From: Planctomycetota bacterium | Lineage (GTDB): Bacteria; Planctomycetota; Phycisphaerae; Phycisphaerales; Phycisphaeraceae | Assembly (NCBI GenBank): GCA_024276075.1 | Contig: JAJRXX010000024.1 | Coordinates: forward strand, 1-36,629 | Length of the DNA: 36,629 nucleotides | Direction of reading: 5' to 3' | Part shown: in pieces, positions 34,001 through 36,629 of the stretch | How the letters are laid out: each line of letters starts with the position of its first letter | Position numbering within the stretch: the stretch's first letter is position 1 | Position numbers and translations under genes: made by a program | The notes under the pieces: generated by a model | Told to the model about the DNA's origin: nothing | What the model saw: the letters and a program-made list of their open reading frames with translations, nothing else | The model's database searches: none

Positions 34001-35394
34001 AAATCGATGTGCCGGGGCTTACCAAGTTCAGCCGCAACCGGTTCGACGGGACACTGAGCATCGCCAGCGGTGCCACGCTTACCGTCAATACACCCGACCC
34101 CTGGACGTTTAACGGCGGCGCGATACTTGGCGACAACGGTGCGGGCCCGGCGGCCATCGACGGCTCGCTGGTCAACATCGGAAATGGCGCTGTCGCCGCG
34201 TCTATCGTTGTGCACGGCCTTGGCCAAATCAACGCGCCCGTGGCATTTCAGGCAGACGCATCTCTCAGTGTGCCGGTTGTCGCCGATCGACTCGAAGTCA
34301 ACGGGCCAGCCACCTTCAGCGGCGGCACCTACACGGGCAGTGGTACCTTGGCAATCGATAACGACGCCATCATCTTAGAAGACACCACGATCAATACGGC
34401 CGGCCTAGACCTGGACGGCTCTACCGACGCCGACCACACGATCACCATCAACGCCAAGAAAACATTTACGATCAACTCGAATAGTCTTGACGACACCTCG
34501 GTGCAATTCGGCGATATGTTGCTGCTGCAAGAGGACGCTCACCTCGTCGTGAACACCGCCTCTCGCTGGGCCACTTCACCCTCAGGTACGCTACGTTTTG
34601 AAGGGCAAGCCATCGCAAGCCCCACACCCACACTCTCAGGCCAAGACCTCGCTAATTCCGGGCTCATCGAGGGCAACGGCACGCTTAACGTAACCGTGAC
34701 CAATCGTAACGGTACCATCAGGCCCGGGCTTTCTGCTGGAACACTGGTTTTTGATGATCTAGCAATTATCACCGGGCTGGTCGAGGTCGAATTGGGGGGC
34801 ACCAAAGCCATTACTGAGTACGACCAAGTGGTCGTTACCGGAAGAGTTTCACTAGCCGATCATCTTGACATCACACTGATCGATGACGTCACGCCCAACT
34901 ACCTGCCGAACTACGGCGATACGTTTGAGATTCTCACCTACGGCTCGCGGAATGATACGTTCGATCTGATTACCTTTAAAGGCTCAATCTTGGCGCTGCA
35001 GACCGACTTGGCTCTGGCACCGGTCTACGACTTCCCGGGCAACAGCGACCCGCTGTTTGCTGCCACCCCGTTTGCTGCTATGCCCAATAGCCTCACCCTT
35101 TTCACCACGCTGCCCGGCGACGCGAACCTTGACCTGGAAGTTGAGGACGCCGACCTGAGTCTGCTTCTGAGCAATTTCGGCATGACCGACGCCGATTGGA
35201 TCGATGGCGACTTTACCGGCGATCGCATCGTCGACGACGCTGACCTGAGCCTGCTTTTGACTAACTTCGGCTCAATCGCCGTGTTTGGCAGCAGCGCAAG
35301 CCTCGCCGGGAATGCTGCCACCATCCCCGAGCCCGCTTCGCTGAGCGTATTTATGTTGGGATGCCTACTGTTGGCAAGGCGACGTGCGGTTTAA
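31081..35394 (+). CDS. Giant secreted protein: metalloprotease-like domain, beta repeats, dockerin, PEP-CTERM
   Basis: 1437 aa from ATG 31081, preceded by AGGAGG with 5-nt spacing; a GTG two codons upstream overlaps that site and is rejected. The signal peptide ends near HA|IVFDF. Residues ~30-270 look like a zincin domain with VSIHELGHTVGIGGT (His200); the third zinc ligand of the matrixin-type HExxHxxGxxH is not in place. Residues ~300-1320 are beta-rich Gly/Asn/Thr/Asp repeats; one phrase (TYSGGSYGGNGTIRQ and variants) recurs at ~566, 744, 917 and 1076. Residues ~1345-1397 are two EF-hand dockerin repeats (GDANLDLEVEDADLSLLLSN, GDFTGDRIVDDADLSLLLTN). The end is a PEP-CTERM signal: IPEPASLSV, a hydrophobic segment, RRR. 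It is probably exported and processed by exosortase; activity as a protease is uncertain. Confidence 0.88.
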   Translation: MILSEKINPRGGHVCLLALLVAFLFYTPAHAIVFDFTYEAGSSAPPAFEDASGTQLLNIMNAAGALWGDIIEDPLTINVAVRWQVPTIGANFSGQMSLYGNHPNNTNGDPSEQNSRAVWALIRMNPNRTWWVDPTPLNNSEFDMNQTLFRDLTLGQQTGVFSQGTPPDLLEVGFRGAPNASAPALMQAAGTRDLLTVSIHELGHTVGIGGTQAAANEFGTDGTYDIPTSLVNGASFDVNTESLTNSHIHPSSVGGAQVLMCRCSLANVRILPSAIDVFAGATTANWTDIDLQRQDFLGGNDWNTGFNWEGNAPPGFLDDAWVRNGNHISLSANGSANDLEISASSEVTTNANTLSVVNTITVEHDTGGLRPFLRVSAGGEVNANDLNLNGGELLLLGGTVDLDDDLTVRITNGQRGRITGRGTIDIDGDLTNGGTIRPFGGTLTINSNAAFAALNLDGLGGVGIVDATVGDLTINGDLLGSYDGLITVGDDRTVTFNDGWTLGSSGQLILEGGATATDAATIAGPDTTLEGPVEVDGFARISNTTIDGASIDLAANTASGTLILSGPTTYTSGNTLGSGVLRQDGDLTVNGTFSIGNATYDWDGGFASPSDTTITPNGSLSISSGTIDPFDNAHDGTINVNSGSLNVLTAWELDGTLNMTRTSGQTPVLDGIGGVTINTGAQLNTVGTVTINTPVTVDGEVNVGQFGQLTGTTSFNGAVDFNATADVTIESGSTLSINDTANFDDGSYVGNGTLRINGTADIIDDVSWGMMNLDWDGITGTGVTNIGLGRSLSIASNTVEVAANDGFDGTVNVTSGTLSVLPAWRLDGVLNLNQITPQFLRPTLNGTFGLTIHTTGQLNTDGNANINTAVTVNGGVQVTDGTASFNNNIDFNSTASVVVSISSLSVTGSEVLELNGLTTYSGGSYGGNGTIRQVGDATVLTDTTISVGRFDADGEENAPSTLQLNADLTLNVEQIDVPGLTKFSRNRFDGTLSIASGATLTVNTPDPWTFNGGAILGDNGAGPAAIDGSLVNIGNGAVAASIVVHGLGQINAPVAFQADASLSVPVVADRLEVNGPATFSGGTYTGSGTLAIDNDAIILEDTTINTAGLDLDGSTDADHTITINAKKTFTINSNSLDDTSVQFGDMLLLQEDAHLVVNTASRWATSPSGTLRFEGQAIASPTPTLSGQDLANSGLIEGNGTLNVTVTNRNGTIRPGLSAGTLVFDDLAIITGLVEVELGGTKAITEYDQVVVTGRVSLADHLDITLIDDVTPNYLPNYGDTFEILTYGSRNDTFDLITFKGSILALQTDLALAPVYDFPGNSDPLFAATPFAAMPNSLTLFTTLPGDANLDLEVEDADLSLLLSNFGMTDADWIDGDFTGDRIVDDADLSLLLTNFGSIAVFGSSASLAGNAATIPEPASLSVFMLGCLLLARRRAV

Positions 35395-35949
35395 AGAGAC
35401 ATGCAGTTAAAATGGTGGCTTGTAAAGGCTGGTCCCCTTCTTCAGCCGGAGCAGCTTTTGATTCCGGATAATCCTGGGCAGAGCTGCTATCTAGGATTAG
35501 GGTTGAATACTGAATTTTTACTATCATAAGCGCCTTAGAGCAACTGGCGTCATTAATCTTCATTGATCGGGTGGCACGGCTTGCTTGCAAGCCGTGAAAT
35601 ACAGATGTGTGTTACACCTACTATCCAATCAAGATGGAAATTATTGACGCCAGTTGCTCTAGCGGAGGGCCAAGCGTTACGTTTTGGTATGAACACACAG
35701 GCGATATTGTCATTTTGCACTTGACAAATCGCAGTACGTAGTAGAGAATACCTTTCAGATTCAAAACTAGGAAAGCAACTTTCTTAGTGTGCAGCCCCTC
35801 AAGCTGCTTCGTTCGGTGGTGGTGAAGTCCAAAAAATGTTCCTGCGATATTCAAGGAATTGAGAAGTAGAGAGAGTAGGGTTCTCCGAAGAACCGCCCCC
35901 CCTGGTTAATTTTTTCCTGGCATAAATACCAACACGGGAGTTAGACATC
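35395..35949. other. 555-bp gene-free region before the LEPR-XLL gene
   Basis: It contains the 126-bp element 35536-35661. A small hairpin, ggttct-ccga-agaacc, at about 35880-35895 is followed after 15 nt by aatttttt, perhaps a leader structure or weak terminator for the giant upstream gene. No open frame here looks real. The promoter of the LEPR-XLL gene should lie between 35662 and 35940. Confidence 0.5.
35536..35661 (-). mobile_element. 126-bp TA-flanked MITE-like element, copy 4
   Basis: Same length, TA ends and hairpin as the other three copies; same orientation as copy 3. Its terminal repeats (TAgagcaactggcgtca and inverse) are intact, so it may be a young copy. Confidence 0.85.
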
Positions 35950-36629
35950 ATGGCTAAAAAGCTCCATCGCCGACGTTTCCTGCGCGCATTAAAAAGTCAG
36001 CATCGAAGAAGGTGCAAACAACTAGCGGCAAAGACGAGACTCGCCCAGTCGACGCAGGCCACGCAAGACTCGGGGTTGGGGCTAGAGATGCTTGAGCCGC
36101 GTGTGTTGCTGTCAGCCAACTCATTACTTGTCGATCTAACAGGTACGACAATCATGGATTCGCCTGCCTCAGCACAGATTGTGGTGGCAAATGAAACCAG
36201 TGCCGGAGTGTTATTGAGCACAACCGGTAACACTGCAACGGCACCAGCCACGCAGCAAAATGTGACTCAACCCACCACGCCTGGCGACGCGAATCTAGAT
36301 TCGCTAGTTGACGATGCGGATTTGAGCCTCTTGCTGACTAACTTCGGTTCTAGTGGTATGGGTTGGAACAACGGCGACTTTACCGCTGACGGCCTGATTG
36401 ATGACGCTGATCTAAGTTTGCTGCTGACTAGTTTCGGTAACATTGCGCAAACTCCCGGCACGGTACTGCATGAAGCCGGTCCGCTAACGTTCAGCGGTCA
36501 GAACGATGATTTTATGGAGGTCGCACACAACAGTGATTTGGAATTGTCGAATGGGACGGTGTCGCTTCGGTTCACGTCCGACGACGTGAGCGGTTGGCGT
36601 GGTTTGTTTTCTAAGGATGCAAGGGGTCA
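35950..36629 (+). CDS. LEPR-XLL protein with dockerin and LamG-like start (runs off right edge)
   Basis: 226 codons are in the window, starting at ATG 35950 with GGGAG about 9 nt upstream, and no stop occurs before the edge. The basic N-terminus (MAKKLHRRRFLRALKSQHRR) leads to LEMLEPRVLLSAN (residues 45-57), the LEPR-XLL motif found at the start of very large planctomycete surface proteins. Residues 111-163 are two dockerin-like EF hands (GDANLDSLVDDADLSLLLTN, GDFTADGLIDDADLSLLLTS), almost the same as those of the giant protein at 31081-35394. From ~175, LTFSGQNDDFMEVAHNSDLE and TVSLRFTSDDVSGWRGLFSK fit the beginning of a LamG/concanavalin-like domain. The full protein is probably much larger. 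Surface or matrix role inferred. Confidence 0.85.
   Translation, partial: MAKKLHRRRFLRALKSQHRRRCKQLAAKTRLAQSTQATQDSGLGLEMLEPRVLLSANSLLVDLTGTTIMDSPASAQIVVANETSAGVLLSTTGNTATAPATQQNVTQPTTPGDANLDSLVDDADLSLLLTNFGSSGMGWNNGDFTADGLIDDADLSLLLTSFGNIAQTPGTVLHEAGPLTFSGQNDDFMEVAHNSDLELSNGTVSLRFTSDDVSGWRGLFSKDARG

Noticed and set aside
1-36629. CRISPR array, tRNA or rRNA genes, phage module
   Set aside because: No regularly spaced short repeats, no tRNA-like cloverleaf noticed, no rRNA sequence and no phage structural or integrase gene in intact form.

Overview
The window looks like a chromosome segment from a planctomycete, most plausibly class Phycisphaerae. The evidence is a combination of cargo and anchor types: two proteins ending in a PEP-CTERM sorting signal, a LEPR-XLL protein start at the right edge, dockerin-like EF-hand pairs with the repeated phrase DADLSLLL, pseudopilins with prepilin cleavage sites, and many short TA-flanked repeats. 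The assignment is inference from gene content; no rRNA, tRNA or CRISPR array was seen.

Layout. 1-767: two type II/IV-style prepilins on the minus strand, separated by a strong intrinsic terminator. 1011-1740: a decayed integrase-type transposase interrupted by a small ~105-bp element. 1745-11036: a cell-envelope block. An LpoB-like lipoprotein and a COG3014-like lipoprotein overlap by 4 nt on the minus strand. A divergent plus-strand operon follows, with a transglutaminase-fold protein, a 5'-nucleotidase-fold protein and an unknown. A 788-aa lipoprotein with CsgG/LpoB-like segments then lies on the minus strand. Both recognisable enzymes of the operon appear to lack key catalytic residues. 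A second transposase remnant in the same orientation lies beyond (11265-11580), so the block is bracketed by related IS remnants.

11037-12076 is a repeat graveyard without genes. 12077-23461 is a surface-protein and glycosylation region. It holds a PEP-CTERM beta-strand-repeat protein with a good sigma70-like promoter, an O-GlcNAc-transferase-like (GT41) TPR protein, a three-part DUF707-TPR-glycosyltransferase fusion, the tRNA hydroxylase TrhO, a GT2-methyltransferase fusion and a GT39-like membrane mannosyl/arabinosyltransferase-type protein. 23729-30850 is mostly housekeeping: dienelactone hydrolase, RhlE-like DEAD-box helicase, SprT-like metalloprotease, a small membrane protein, an ABC-F ATPase and a BaiN/HI0933-type flavoprotein. 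31081-36629 holds a 1437-aa secreted protein (metalloprotease-like domain, beta repeats, dockerin, PEP-CTERM) and the start of a LEPR-XLL/dockerin/LamG-like protein.

The most striking structural feature is a family of four 126-bp TA-flanked inverted-repeat elements (11593, 23513, 26447, 35536). One of them supplies the last codons and stop of the SprT-like gene. At least four other small repeat families share the intergenic spaces. No single clearly new defence or mobile system is evident. The best candidates for undescribed biology are the apparent pseudoenzyme operon with its lipoprotein neighbours, and the glycosyltransferase fusions next to PEP-CTERM cargo.
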